Source of the DNA: Streptococcus infantis
GTDB lineage: Bacteria > Bacillota > Bacilli > Lactobacillales > Streptococcaceae
DNA: 64,000 nucleotides
NCBI RefSeq assembly: GCF_000960085.1
Contig: NZ_JYGT01000007.1
Span: 124,001 to 188,000, forward strand
Direction: 5' to 3'
Shown one piece after another: positions 27,701 to 36,303 of this stretch (position 1 is the first letter of the stretch; each line of letters begins with the position of its first letter). A program made the position numbers and the translations under genes. Below the pieces are notes generated by a model. The model had not been told where the DNA came from. It saw nothing but the letters and a program-made list of their open reading frames with translations, and did not search any database.

Positions 27701-30580
27701 TGCTTTATTACCAGTAATTTCAGCATCAACGTATGCTTTCTCAACAACACCCTTCCAGTTTTCTCCAAGAATACCAGCTAAATAGCCTCCTCTATTGCCA
27801 GCAGCGTGAAGTTTACCGATAAAGGCTACATTACTTACTTTTCCACTACCATCAATTTTATTGATAATGCCAGCTACATCATTGTTACCTACAACACTTC
27901 CGGTTACTTTGACATTTTCAATAGTTGCATTGTTTTTGATAACATTGGCGATTGGAGCTACTCGATCAACTCCAGGCATATCAATATTGACATTTTCCAG
28001 TAAGAGATCCTTAACAGAACCACCTTCAATGTTTCCAAATAATGGTCTAGTGATATTATGAATAGCAAATTTATTACCATCAGTGCTTCCCAATGAACCT
28101 TTAAAGGCATTGGTTACATAGGATTTGCCAGCCGGTGGTACATTATTAGCATTCATATTGCTACCAAGCTTAAAGGTACCCGTAGGATTTGCTTGCATAG
28201 CTTTTACAAGTTCATTAAAGTCGTAATACACATCACCTTCATGAGCTTTTGGCTTAGGCAAATAGTGTACATACTCTTCAGTGAAACGATTTTCTGCAGT
28301 ACGTTGAATCAAATCTGGTGCTTTAGCAGTTACTTTGTATAGTTTATTTCCATCTACAGTAACTTCTTCGATTTTATCAACAGCTAGTTTTGTAACCTTG
28401 TTATCGTAAGTCGTAACTTTTAAGTAGTAAGGCTTAACATTCGATGGTTTCTCGGACAAGAGACTACTATCGGTCTCATTACCTTGATCATCAACACTGA
28501 TTAAGCTTGTTTCCTTAATATTTTTGACTTCAACTTTTTTAAGGTCGATTCTCAATGGTTCTTCCTTAAGAACCTCTTCCTCGTCACCATTACCACGATC
28601 ATACACCATAGTCGTCGCAAGTGTATAATCCTTGTAATAATCTAGATCAGCTAAAGCTGTTGCAAGATTAGACTCTGAAATAGCAAATGTCTTAATAACT
28701 TGATCGCCTTTTTTCAACACTGCTTGAATAGACTTGATAGTCACTCCATCTGGTTTTTTAAGGCTATAAGTTGCTTTTGCACTTCGATTCAATTCTTCTG
28801 TATCAACTTTAGTTAATGTTAAAGTAGGTTTTTCTAATTCCTTAGTACCTTTTTTGATAATGTGGTCTTGTGCCTGTTCAAGAACTTCTTCTGAAACAGT
28901 AGGTGCATCTGCAGTTTTCACACCCTTGATAGTCTTGTAGACTTTGGTAATTTTCTTCGTACCATTCTTACCTATCTGAGCAACTGTTTCAGTTCCCTTG
29001 AGTAGACTAGAATCTTGTTCCGTTATCGTTTTAAAAGGAACTTCTTCAACAGAAACTTCTTCGGTTTGGCCTTCAATTGGTTTGGTTCCACGACTGATTT
29101 TTTCAGCTACAGGAGCCTTAACAACTTCCGTACTAGTGGTGATAGCTTCACCAACTTTCTCCCCATCTACAGTTTTATAGACACGATGTATGAGTTGACT
29201 ACCAGCTTCACCCTTTTGAACAACACTTTCTTCATCAGTATAGCGATTAGCATCCGATAGGTATTCTGTAGTGTATGGAATTGTAACAGTTTCTATTTCA
29301 GTCACAGTTGATTCTGTCACATTGTATTCTGGCAAGCTAGGTTGAATAAGAGGTTCACCTACGTGGCCCTCTTCTTGAGTTCCTTTGGCTGTTACTTCTC
29401 CTGTATAGGCTGGAAGTTCTGGCTGAATAAGAGATTCACCTACATGACCTTCCTCTTGGGTACCCTTGGCTGTTACTTCTCCTGTATAGGCTGGAAGTTC
29501 TGGCTGGACAAGAGATTCACCTACATGACCTTCCTCTTGGGTACCCTTGGCTGTTACTTCTCCTGTATAGGCTGGAAGTTCCTGTTGGATTAGAGATTCA
29601 CCTACATGACCTTCCTCTTGAGTACCTTTAGCAGTTACTTCTCCTGTAAACTCTGGAAGGTCTTCCTGGACAAGAGATTCGCCTACATGACCTTCTTTTT
29701 GGGTGCCCTTTGCTGTAGTTTCCTCTGTTTGGGCTGGAGGCTCTGGTTGGACAGGTGGTTCTTCTATAGGAGCTTCTCCATGGATGTTCTCAGTCGTTTC
29801 TTCACTTGTATTAACCGGAGGTTCTGGTTGAACAAATGATTCGCTTCCGTGTGTTTCTTCCCGTGTTACTGTAGTTGTCGTTCCTTGGCTGTAGGTTGGA
29901 AGTTCTGGTTGAACAAATGGTTCTCCTTCACGAGCTTCTTGTGTCACTTTATCTGTAACCAAGTTGTTGTCTTGATTATTTTCAGGCATAGAAACTTTAA
30001 AATCAGCTTCTTTGAAGTAACCAATATAGTCATATCCATCAATTTGAATGACTCCGTTGGCTAAATCTTCTTGACTACAAGCAGAGATTGTTTGGTTATA
30101 AGATAAAAGAATTTGATTTTCAAAAGCTTGAATCGTCTGAGGAACAAAGTAGCTACCCCCAAGTGCACCAATAAATAGAATACCTGCTATCTTATTAGGT
30201 CGCTTCTTAGAAATCACAAGTACAGCTAATGAAGCTGTCGCAAAACCAAGACCAACGAGACCTAACTCCTTACTTCCAGTATTTGGTAAATGTTGCGTAT
30301 TAACTTCTTTTTTTCTATAGACAAGATAAACAACGTCATCTTGTTGTAAATCAGAAGGGAGTTCCTTATGAATAAGGGCTTTTTCAGCTTCTGTCAGCTC
30401 TTGCTCTGCCAAATAGCGATAGTGTACCTGATTTGGCTCACAAACTTCATTAGCCGCTACTTGATCAAGCAAGAGATTATTAGCACCAAAAAGCAAAGCC
30501 CCAATAACAGCAGAACCAACTCCGACAGAGAATTTCCTAATAGAATATTTTATAACCTTTTCAACTTGTTTCTTTTCCAT
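24767..30580 (-). CDS. zmpB: M26 zinc metalloprotease (ZmpB/IgA1-protease family) with N-terminal sortase anchor
   Basis: 1937-residue surface protease. YSIRK-type signal (KYSIRKFSVGVGSAVIGALL, residues 11-30), then the family's unusual N-terminal sortase motif LPNTG at 98-102 with a following membrane segment and KKRPNK. Residues about 287-413 hold five 27-residue repeats (KGTQEEGHVGESL.QPELPAYTGEVTA). Two G5 domains follow (TVTIPYTTEYL; EVPFKTITEQD), then GLUG-like repeats (about 860-1000) and the M26 N- and C-terminal domains. Zinc site: HETTH at 1603-1607, third ligand Glu in TDLEAFAQG, 24 residues after the first His. Target protein cannot be read from sequence (IgA1, or another host glycoprotein). 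Start at 30580 has AGGA upstream. Confidence 0.93.
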   Translation of the reverse strand: MEKKQVEKVIKYSIRKFSVGVGSAVIGALLFGANNLLLDQVAANEVCEPNQVHYRYLAEQELTEAEKALIHKELPSDLQQDDVVYLVYRKKEVNTQHLPNTGSKELGLVGLGFATASLAVLVISKKRPNKIAGILFIGALGGSYFVPQTIQAFENQILLSYNQTISACSQEDLANGVIQIDGYDYIGYFKEADFKVSMPENNQDNNLVTDKVTQEAREGEPFVQPELPTYSQGTTTTVTREETHGSESFVQPEPPVNTSEETTENIHGEAPIEEPPVQPEPPAQTEETTAKGTQKEGHVGESLVQEDLPEFTGEVTAKGTQEEGHVGESLIQQELPAYTGEVTAKGTQEEGHVGESLVQPELPAYTGEVTAKGTQEEGHVGESLIQPELPAYTGEVTAKGTQEEGHVGEPLIQPSLPEYNVTESTVTEIETVTIPYTTEYLSDANRYTDEESVVQKGEAGSQLIHRVYKTVDGEKVGEAITTSTEVVKAPVAEKISRGTKPIEGQTEEVSVEEVPFKTITEQDSSLLKGTETVAQIGKNGTKKITKVYKTIKGVKTADAPTVSEEVLEQAQDHIIKKGTKELEKPTLTLTKVDTEELNRSAKATYSLKKPDGVTIKSIQAVLKKGDQVIKTFAISESNLATALADLDYYKDYTLATTMVYDRGNGDEEEVLKEEPLRIDLKKVEVKNIKETSLISVDDQGNETDSSLLSEKPSNVKPYYLKVTTYDNKVTKLAVDKIEEVTVDGNKLYKVTAKAPDLIQRTAENRFTEEYVHYLPKPKAHEGDVYYDFNELVKAMQANPTGTFKLGSNMNANNVPPAGKSYVTNAFKGSLGSTDGNKFAIHNITRPLFGNIEGGSVKDLLLENVNIDMPGVDRVAPIANVIKNNATIENVKVTGSVVGNNDVAGIINKIDGSGKVSNVAFIGKLHAAGNRGGYLAGILGENWKGVVEKAYVDAEITGNKAKAAGLVYSSQNGANNYTVGTEGVLRNSVAKGSIELKEAVQSGGLLGTNWALGAIEDNITMMKVKTGEMVFGHSDIDADDYFTYSRTKRNYSVDDVSEGKKSFNNSRKIPSISLAEAEKKIEAMGITADKFTSSKPIEDKLNNSLNKDDQYKAIDSYDATRELAYRNIAKLQPFYNKEWIVDQGNKLAAGSPLLTKEILSVTAMKGNTFVTELADADHIMIHYADKTKDILTISPKDSKVKQVKEYGIAELGEVVYTPNMVDKDRSDLINAIVEKLSPVELQSDPIYTHLGRTGPNKVNAIKNLYLEETFKEVKDNLTKFVKQLVENEDHQLNTDEAAKRALIKKIDDNKAAILLGLSYLNRYYGVKFDDFNIKQLMLFKPDFYGKNVSVLDRLIEIGSKEDYVKGTRTHDAFREVVAKNTLSGNLNDFLKYNMELFTKDTDLNDWFIKATKDNVYIVEPKTTNPDFADKKHRAYEGLNNDMHGKMILPLLNLKDAHMFLISTYNTMAYSSFEKYGKNTEAERNAFKAEIDKVAKGQQNYLDFWSRLSLDKVRNQLLKSNNMVPTPVLDNQNYKDISTDRYGHTNSGKDVAPIRELYGPTDRYHTTDWRMGAVARVYANPYKDDSVFFMVTDMISDFGVSAFTHETTHVNDRMVYLGGSRHREGTDLEAFAQGMLQTPSVSNPNGEYKALGLNMAYERPNDGNQWYNTNPNDLKSRDEIDRYMKGYNDTLMLLDYLEGEAVLDKANQDLNNAWFKKVDKQYRGNNTKNQFDKVRPLSDEEKAIPLRTVDDLVTNNFMTNRGPGNRVYNPTDFDSAYVNVPMMSGIYGGNTSEGAPGAMSFKHNTFRIWGYYGYEKGFLNYASNMLKAESKKAGKETLGDDFIINKISEGKFNNLEDWKKAYFKEVVTSAKNGIQSIEIDGKTYNSYEDLKRAFAEAVDKDKATLSKGSVKFDNTVSLKEKVFKKLLQQTDSFKTSIFK
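29342..29720 (-). repeat. 81-bp tandem repeat in the zmp gene
   Basis: About five units with an exact 81-bp period (markers at 29391, 29472, 29553 and 29634), encoding 27-residue repeats. Units at 29391-29471 and 29472-29552 differ at only about three bases, which points to recent expansion. Confidence 0.88.
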
Positions 30581-30581
30581 T

Positions 30582-31145
30582 TTACAATTTCCTAATAGTG
30601 TCTTGTAGATATTGAGCACGCGCCCCACCGATTAATTTCGGACGACTAGCAAGGGCTGTTACATGTGCATGACCGATTGATTTCAAGACTGGACGTATAG
30701 GCACTTGAACATGCTTGATATGCATCCCTATAGCTGTGTCACCAATATCGATCCCTGCATCTGCCTTGATAAATTCAACCTCAACTGGGTCTTTCATATA
30801 GCGAAAGGCAGCCAATTGACCAGAACCCCCTGCATGTAGAGTAGGCAGAACACTCACAATCTCCAGATTGTATTTGATTGCGACCTCTCGTTCCACTACC
30901 AAGGCACGATTAACATGTTCGCATCCCTGAACTGCTAGATGAATCCCTCTAGTTGATAGGATTTCTAAGATTTTTTGAACAATCAATTCTCCAATTTCTT
31001 GACTAGAGGCTTTCCCGATGCGACCTCCTATCACCTCGCTAGAAGATAAGCCCAAAACAAAGAGAGCTCCCTCATGGAGAGAAGCCTTTGCCAATACATC
31101 TTCTAGGATTTCCTCTACCTCTTTTTGTAAATGTCCTTGGTCCAT
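30582..31145 (-). CDS. UPF0340 (DUF436) family protein
   Basis: 187-residue cytoplasmic protein of unknown function, TIGR01440/UPF0340 family (YwlG-like). Conserved blocks are [51 protein letters not shown] and [23 protein letters not shown]. The downstream protease ATG is one base beyond its stop, so the protease is probably translated from the same mRNA. It has its own SigA-like promoter. Confidence 0.92.
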   Translation of the reverse strand: MDQGHLQKEVEEILEDVLAKASLHEGALFVLGLSSSEVIGGRIGKASSQEIGELIVQKILEILSTRGIHLAVQGCEHVNRALVVEREVAIKYNLEIVSVLPTLHAGGSGQLAAFRYMKDPVEVEFIKADAGIDIGDTAIGMHIKHVQVPIRPVLKSIGHAHVTALASRPKLIGGARAQYLQDTIRKL

Positions 31146-31169
31146 ACTTTACCTCGCTTACTTCCTTCT

Positions 31170-31198
31170 ATGATATCCTTTTTTCATCATTTTAGCAA
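31170..31198 (-). promoter_or_regulatory. Promoter of UPF0340-zmp operon
   Basis: The minus strand has -35 TTGCTA (31193-31198), a 17-bp spacer and -10 TATCAT (31170-31175). Confidence 0.55.
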
Positions 31199-31245
31199 GC
31201 TAGGGACATTGGCCTAAGTCCTATTGACTCTTCTACTTTTTAATC

Positions 31246-31275
31246 AAAAAAGACAGAGAATTTATATCCCTGCCT
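31246..31275 (-). terminator. Terminator of mecA
   Basis: On the minus strand GGCAGGGA pairs with TCTCTGTC (G-U rich, 8 bp) across a 7-base loop, then TTTTTTGATT. It is 16 bases after the mecA stop. Confidence 0.7.
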
Positions 31276-31290
31276 CATTTTTATCTATCT

Positions 31291-32028
31291 TTAGACCTTT
31301 TGAAGTCCTTGAACAGCATCATGATTGATGATGACTTGTCCATATTCTTGAAGGACTGAGCGACTGATATCACTATCATCCGCAAATTCGCGCATACGTG
31401 CCAATAACCATGCTGGATAAAGACTTGGATGATCCTCTACATCAACCAAAACTGTTAGATAGTATTGGTCATTCATCTTGTAGAGTTCTGAAGTCTCCAT
31501 TTGGTAATCAACCGTTTTAGCAAAAGAAACTAAACTAGCTAGGTTGTCAAAACGTAAGATGTAGTAGATATAAGGTTCTCTTTTCCCTTCATCCACCTCA
31601 GCAATTTCATCAATTGATGCTTCCTCTTCTTTTTCAACCTGCTCTAAAGATTGAATGGCTTCAATATCCTCTTTAGTTTTCTCTGCCATGGTTTTCTCCA
31701 AAGTCTTCAAAAATTCATCTGGAGACATTTTCGCTAACTCATCCATATCTGGAAGATCTGCCAAATCCTCAAAATCCAAGTTCTGGTCAATCTTAGATTT
31801 CGTCACAAAGACGTCGACCTTATCAGGCTTCGGTGTCACTCGGAAACTAAGCATTCCTGTATCCAAAAAGCTGTCTGGCATTTCTAACTCATCCAAGATT
31901 GCATAGAAAAACTCTTCTGTTTTTTCCTGTGGAACGAGAAAGTCTGCGATTTCCATTCCACGATCCATCAAATCTTCTAAAGACATCGTGATTTTTAAAG
32001 TCGTATCACTGATTTGTTTCATTTTCAT
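31291..32028 (-). CDS. mecA: ClpC adaptor protein MecA
   Basis: 245-residue adaptor that delivers substrates (such as ComX/ComW-related factors in streptococci) to ClpC/ClpP. The N-terminal domain MKMKQISDTTLKITMSLEDL is highly conserved. An acidic linker (about residues 95-160) leads to the ClpC-binding C-terminal domain YILRFDNLASLVSFAKTV and ARMREFADDSDISRSVLQEYG. Start set at 32028, where the family begins and AGG precedes by 9 bases. The longer in-frame upstream stretch overlaps the promoter and is not real coding. Confidence 0.96.
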   Translation of the reverse strand: MKMKQISDTTLKITMSLEDLMDRGMEIADFLVPQEKTEEFFYAILDELEMPDSFLDTGMLSFRVTPKPDKVDVFVTKSKIDQNLDFEDLADLPDMDELAKMSPDEFLKTLEKTMAEKTKEDIEAIQSLEQVEKEEEASIDEIAEVDEGKREPYIYYILRFDNLASLVSFAKTVDYQMETSELYKMNDQYYLTVLVDVEDHPSLYPAWLLARMREFADDSDISRSVLQEYGQVIINHDAVQGLQKV

Positions 32029-32059
32029 AGTTCGTAACCTCATACTTTCAGTTCTATCT

Positions 32060-32088
32060 ATTATACAAGATTTAAATGATTTTATCAA
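32060..32088 (-). promoter_or_regulatory. Promoter of mecA
   Basis: The minus strand has -35 TTGATA (32083-32088), a 17-bp spacer and -10 TATAAT (32060-32065). Confidence 0.75.
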
Positions 32089-32106
32089 AAGAATGGCGTT
32101 GGAATG

Positions 32107-32115
32107 TGATATAAT
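32107..32115 (+). promoter_or_regulatory. Extended -10 promoter of the flippase gene
   Basis: TGATATAAT: an extended -10 (TG, one base, consensus TATAAT at 32110-32115) about 38 bases before the flippase ATG. No good -35 is visible. It is back-to-back with the mecA promoter. Confidence 0.65.
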
Positions 32116-32152
32116 ACTAGTATCTAGTTTAGAATATAAGAAAGAAAATTTC

Positions 32153-33631
32153 ATGAAAAATATAAAAGTTAATGCTTTGGCTAGCTTACTGGTCAATATT
32201 TTAAATATCGTTTTTCCATTGATTACTAATCCCTATCTAACACGGATTCTTAGTAAATCAAATTACGGTTACTTTAACACTGCTAACACCTGGGCAAGCT
32301 TTGTCATTCCACTAGCTGCCTTTGGGATTTACAATTATGGGATTCGAGCTATCAGTAAGGTTAAGGATGATAATAAAAAGATCAATTATGTCTTCTCTAA
32401 GTTATTCTATATTTCCCTGATTACTTCAATTCTGACAACAGCTATCTATTTCCTCTTTATTCACTTTGATACCAGTATTATCAATCTAAAAATCCTTTAC
32501 TATATCCTTGGAGTCCAAGCCCTCTTTCAATTCCTAAATATCGAGTGGATGAATGAAGCCTACGAGAACTATTCTTTTATTCTTTATAAAACACTGGTTA
32601 TCCGGATTGGAATGTTGGTTTCTATCTTTACCTTCGTCAAGACACCTGATGACATCGTCCCTTATGCTACAATCATGAGTGTGACAACTATCATCAACTA
32701 TCTACTCAGCTTCCTCTGGATTAAACGAGAGGTATCCTTTGTTAAGATTGAGTTCATCGAACTTCTCAAATCATCTAAACCACTCTTAACCATGCTCCTT
32801 CTAGCAAATGCCAATATGCTCTATACCTTGCTGGATCGTATGTTCATTACTAAAGGACCTGATGAGAATTTCATCTCCTATTACACCATCGCTTCCAGCA
32901 TCGTTATGCTGATTGCTAGTGTTCTTAGTGGAGCTATCAACGTCAGTATACCACGACTTGGTTATTATCTAGGAAAAAAAGATTTTATTTCTTATAAAAA
33001 TTTGGTCAATCAGGGCGCGTCACTCTTTTACTTCCTCATGGTCCCTACCAGTATTGGTATTATGGTTTTAGGAACCTATGCTACAGTTATCTACTCTTCT
33101 GAGAAATATCTAGAAGCAGGAATCGTAACGAGTGTCTTTGCCTTTCGTACCATTATCTGGGCCATCGAATTAATCCTTGGAAAACAGATTATCTTTATTA
33201 ATGACCATGAAAATCGTTTGACTGCCTTTTACTTTATCGGAGGTGGCGCCAATGTGATTCTCAACTCACTACTCCTTTTCAATAATATCTTTACTCCTGA
33301 ATACTACATCGGAACAACCATTATAGCTGAATCAATCGTAGTTCTGCTAGAAATTCGCTTTATTCAAAAGCACAAACTATTGGATTTGAGAGAGATTTTT
33401 ACAACCTTGGCTCGCTACACAATCGTGTCACTTGGTTTCATCCCAATTTATTATGTTTTTAAAACCCTCTTCCAAGTTCATAGTTATGAAGTTACGATGA
33501 AGATGATTAGCATGGTTCTTTCTACAATCGTAGCTTGTGGTATCTATTACGCTATCACACTCTTTATTATCAAAGATAAAACACTTCATTATGCGCTTGA
33601 TCTAGTTCGTGCTAAAATTAAACGAAGTTAA
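32153..33631 (+). CDS. Wzx-type polysaccharide flippase (MOP superfamily)
   Basis: 492-residue membrane protein with about 14 predicted helices, Polysacc_synt family. It begins MKNIKVNALASLLVNILNIV then FPLITNPYLTRILSKSNYGY, a classic Wzx/TacF N-terminus. It should flip undecaprenyl-linked glycopolymer units across the membrane. It converges on the pce-licD operon, the likely source of its substrate. It could be a teichoic-acid flippase paralogous to TacF or serve another glycan. The ATG at 32153 was chosen because the family begins here; upstream in-frame codons overlap mecA and its promoter. Confidence 0.9.
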   Translation: MKNIKVNALASLLVNILNIVFPLITNPYLTRILSKSNYGYFNTANTWASFVIPLAAFGIYNYGIRAISKVKDDNKKINYVFSKLFYISLITSILTTAIYFLFIHFDTSIINLKILYYILGVQALFQFLNIEWMNEAYENYSFILYKTLVIRIGMLVSIFTFVKTPDDIVPYATIMSVTTIINYLLSFLWIKREVSFVKIEFIELLKSSKPLLTMLLLANANMLYTLLDRMFITKGPDENFISYYTIASSIVMLIASVLSGAINVSIPRLGYYLGKKDFISYKNLVNQGASLFYFLMVPTSIGIMVLGTYATVIYSSEKYLEAGIVTSVFAFRTIIWAIELILGKQIIFINDHENRLTAFYFIGGGANVILNSLLLFNNIFTPEYYIGTTIIAESIVVLLEIRFIQKHKLLDLREIFTTLARYTIVSLGFIPIYYVFKTLFQVHSYEVTMKMISMVLSTIVACGIYYAITLFIIKDKTLHYALDLVRAKIKRS

Positions 33632-33673
33632 CAAAACACCTATAAAGCTTAATAAGCTTTATAGGTGTTTTGT
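33631..33673. terminator. Bidirectional terminator between flippase and pce-like gene
   Basis: Perfect inverted repeat of about 20 bp per arm (ACAAAACACCTATAAAGCTT and its complement) with a 3-base loop, flanked by A and T runs. It serves both convergent genes. Confidence 0.93.
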
Positions 33674-33707
33674 TTATAGGAAAATTTTGTTCATAATGAT
33701 TAGAAAT

Positions 33708-36266
33708 CTAATTTTTTTCTTCACTAGTTTGTGTTTTAGGTTCAGTAGACTGATTGTTTCCCTCAAGCTTTGAAGATATCTTTTCAGACTTAGACTGTTC
33801 TGTCACAACTTCAGTTGTTTCGAAAGTGAGACCTTGTCTACTTTCAACTGTTCGTTCCTGAGTAGTTTCTTCTTCAATAGTAGTTGACCAAACTCCATCC
33901 CGATTAACCTTATAGCCATCAGGTGTTGTGCCATTTCTTAAAAGTGAACCATCTGTTTGGAAGTAATACCATTTACCATCAAGTTGTTTCCATCCAGTCT
34001 GCATGGCTCCATTAGCATCAAAATAGTAAGTTTCATCATTTACTTTATGGATTCCTGTAGCCATTTGACCAGTTTCAGTATCAAGGTAGTACCAAAGACC
34101 ATTTTCTTTGAGCCAACCTGTCTTCATTGCTCCACTTTCTGTAAAGTAGTAATACTGGTTATCTAGCAATTTCCATCCTGTCTCCATAGCTCCACTTGCA
34201 TTGAGATAATAACGAGTACCATCAACATCTAGAAGACCTGTTGCCATGACACCGTCCTCAGGTTTGAGATAGTACCAAAGCCCTTTATCTTTGAACCAAC
34301 CTGTCTTCATTGCTCCGCTGGTTGCGAAGTAGTAATAATGATTGTCTAACCATTTCCAACCAATTTGCATTGCTCCACTTGTATTAAGGTAATATCGGGT
34401 TCCATAAATCTCTTGAAGACCTGTTAACATGATGCCGTCTTTATCTAGATAGTACCATAGTTCTTTATCTTTAAGCCAACCTGTCTTCATAGCGCCACTA
34501 CTTGCAAAGTAGTAATAATGGTTATCGAGCCATTTCCAACCAGTCTGCATTGCTCCACTTGCATTGAGGTAATAACGAGTGCCATCAATCTCTTGAAGAC
34601 CCGTTAGCATGATACCGTCTTTATCTAGATAATACCAAGTATCTTTATCCTTGATCCAGCCTGTTTTCATTGCTCCGGAACTTGCAAAATAGCTCCAATG
34701 CCCTTCAATCAAGGCCCAACTTGTTTGCATAACTCCCTTATTATCAAAGTAGTAGTGTACTCCATTGATTTCCTTTTTACCAACTATGTGTTTTCCATCT
34801 TCATCAAAGTAGTACCAGTTTCCATCTATTTTTTGCCAACTAGATGCTGTTGCTTCTGTTTGAAGAGCACCACTACTTGCAAAGAGCATCTTCTTGCCAT
34901 TAAAGACTTGTAAGCCAGTCAGCATTTTACCATCCTTATCAAAGAGGTATTTTTGACCACCAATTTCAGCTAGTTCATTGTAACGTCTTGCACCGTTTGA
35001 CTGGATATAGTACCAAGTATTATCATGATAGAACCAACCACCCGTCTGCATTTTACCATCATTGTTTAGATAGTAGTCATTAAATTTTGGTTCTCCGTTC
35101 CATTCGTCAGTGATACGGAGCCAACGACCACTCTGCATTTGACCTTTTCCGTTAAAGAAATATGTAGCACCAGCAATATCTTGCCAACCGATAGCCATCT
35201 GACCATCTTTTAAACGATACTTCCAATGACCATCTTCTTGATACCATTTTTCTTCAACAGTAGGAATATTCGGAAAATCTCCTGAAACATTTGTAAAGCC
35301 TTTATCACTAATATCAAATACAGTTGCATCCTGAGTTTTACTTGATGCATGAATCACTTGAATATTTTTCTTTTGGAGATAATCTCTCGTTGAAGCAACG
35401 TTAATATCACCTCCAGTCGTTTGAATGACCATACTAGGAGAAAGGTGATCTATGAAACCAATTGTATTAGAAACCTTGGCATCGTAGTGGTGATTCCATT
35501 TCATCATATCTACTTTTCCAATAACAGGCCCTAATTTATCTTCAGCTCCCTCGGCATTATCCAAATCGCCACCAAGATAAATTCTTTTTCCTGCTACAGT
35601 CACTACTGCAACAATTGAATTGGAATTATCATCAAGAACCCTTTTTAAATTTCCATCAGCATCATATTCATTTTTATAATTATAAAGCTGAATGTCCATG
35701 TCACCAAATTTAAAATGGCTATCTTCATCTTTTATGTCTTGAATAAGTGTAACTCCCTTATTCTGTGCAGCACGAAGAGCATTATCATAATTGAAAAGGT
35801 TATCCCACAATCCCCAAGTGCTTGTAATTCGTTGATCTGAATATTTTTTCAAATAGAATTTATTGACTTGATAGCGATTAAGAATTTCATCTGCTCCACC
35901 TATATGGTCGCTATGAACATGAGTTCCTAATATAAAATCTAATTTCTTGACACCTAATTGATCAAGATGTCGAATCAACCGATCTTCCAAAACTTGATAA
36001 TTGTTAATAGAAATTCCCCATCGATTTGGATAACGTGTATCCGTTCCATCCGGAAAGTCATAATCCTCTCCCATATCAATCAAAGCATAGTGACCATTAC
36101 TTTCTAGTAAAATAGCATCACTTCCAGAGTTAGCTTTTGTATTGATAAAGTGGATACGATTCCCTGAACCTGTTGAAATAGTATCTGCATTCACTGTCTG
36201 TGCTTGAATTATTGATGCCGATAAGATCAAGGCACTAAGTAATATTGATTTTTTAATAGTTTTCAT
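33708..36266 (-). CDS. pce: Pce/CbpE-like phosphorylcholine esterase with long choline-binding tail
   Basis: 852-residue secreted enzyme. Signal MKTIKKSILLSALILSASII ending near VNA-DT (residue 28). Residues about 35-335 are a metallo-beta-lactamase-fold domain close to pneumococcal Pce: H116-V-H118-S-D120-H121, GGDLDNAEGAEDK and WNHHYD metal ligands are all present. Residues about 345-790 hold some twenty choline-binding repeats. The last 60 residues are a Glu/Thr/Ser-rich tail, as in Pce. It should remove phosphorylcholine from wall or lipoteichoic acid. Pneumococcal Pce is about 627 residues and lies elsewhere; here it ends a licD operon. Start at 36266 has a weak ribosome site. Confidence 0.9.
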   Translation of the reverse strand: MKTIKKSILLSALILSASIIQAQTVNADTISTGSGNRIHFINTKANSGSDAILLESNGHYALIDMGEDYDFPDGTDTRYPNRWGISINNYQVLEDRLIRHLDQLGVKKLDFILGTHVHSDHIGGADEILNRYQVNKFYLKKYSDQRITSTWGLWDNLFNYDNALRAAQNKGVTLIQDIKDEDSHFKFGDMDIQLYNYKNEYDADGNLKRVLDDNSNSIVAVVTVAGKRIYLGGDLDNAEGAEDKLGPVIGKVDMMKWNHHYDAKVSNTIGFIDHLSPSMVIQTTGGDINVASTRDYLQKKNIQVIHASSKTQDATVFDISDKGFTNVSGDFPNIPTVEEKWYQEDGHWKYRLKDGQMAIGWQDIAGATYFFNGKGQMQSGRWLRITDEWNGEPKFNDYYLNNDGKMQTGGWFYHDNTWYYIQSNGARRYNELAEIGGQKYLFDKDGKMLTGLQVFNGKKMLFASSGALQTEATASSWQKIDGNWYYFDEDGKHIVGKKEINGVHYYFDNKGVMQTSWALIEGHWSYFASSGAMKTGWIKDKDTWYYLDKDGIMLTGLQEIDGTRYYLNASGAMQTGWKWLDNHYYYFASSGAMKTGWLKDKELWYYLDKDGIMLTGLQEIYGTRYYLNTSGAMQIGWKWLDNHYYYFATSGAMKTGWFKDKGLWYYLKPEDGVMATGLLDVDGTRYYLNASGAMETGWKLLDNQYYYFTESGAMKTGWLKENGLWYYLDTETGQMATGIHKVNDETYYFDANGAMQTGWKQLDGKWYYFQTDGSLLRNGTTPDGYKVNRDGVWSTTIEEETTQERTVESRQGLTFETTEVVTEQSKSEKISSKLEGNNQSTEPKTQTSEEKN
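34110..34690 (-). repeat. 180-bp higher-order choline-binding repeats
   Basis: The GWxKDKxLWYYLDKDG-coding units recur near 34118, 34301, 34481 and 34661, spaced 183, 180 and 180 bp. Each unit is three 20-residue choline-binding modules. One unit carries a 3-base insertion. Confidence 0.8.
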
Positions 36267-36303
36267 ATGGTATTCAACTTTCTCTTTTTTATATACTCTT
36301 TCA

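Noticed and set aside
29342-29839. Plus-strand frames with 25-residue repeats (FTYMTFLLGTLGCYFSCIGW)
   Set aside because: They are the antisense shadow of the 81-bp repeats in the protease gene; the repeat pattern is explained by the minus-strand coding.
32029-32196. Long N-terminal extension of MecA
   Set aside because: It overlaps the mapped-looking mecA promoter and the divergent flippase start; the family begins at MKMKQISD.
33631-33673. Long inverted repeat as a possible insertion-sequence end
   Set aside because: It is a single hairpin with A and T flanks between two convergent genes, as for a bidirectional terminator; no transposase or target duplication is present.
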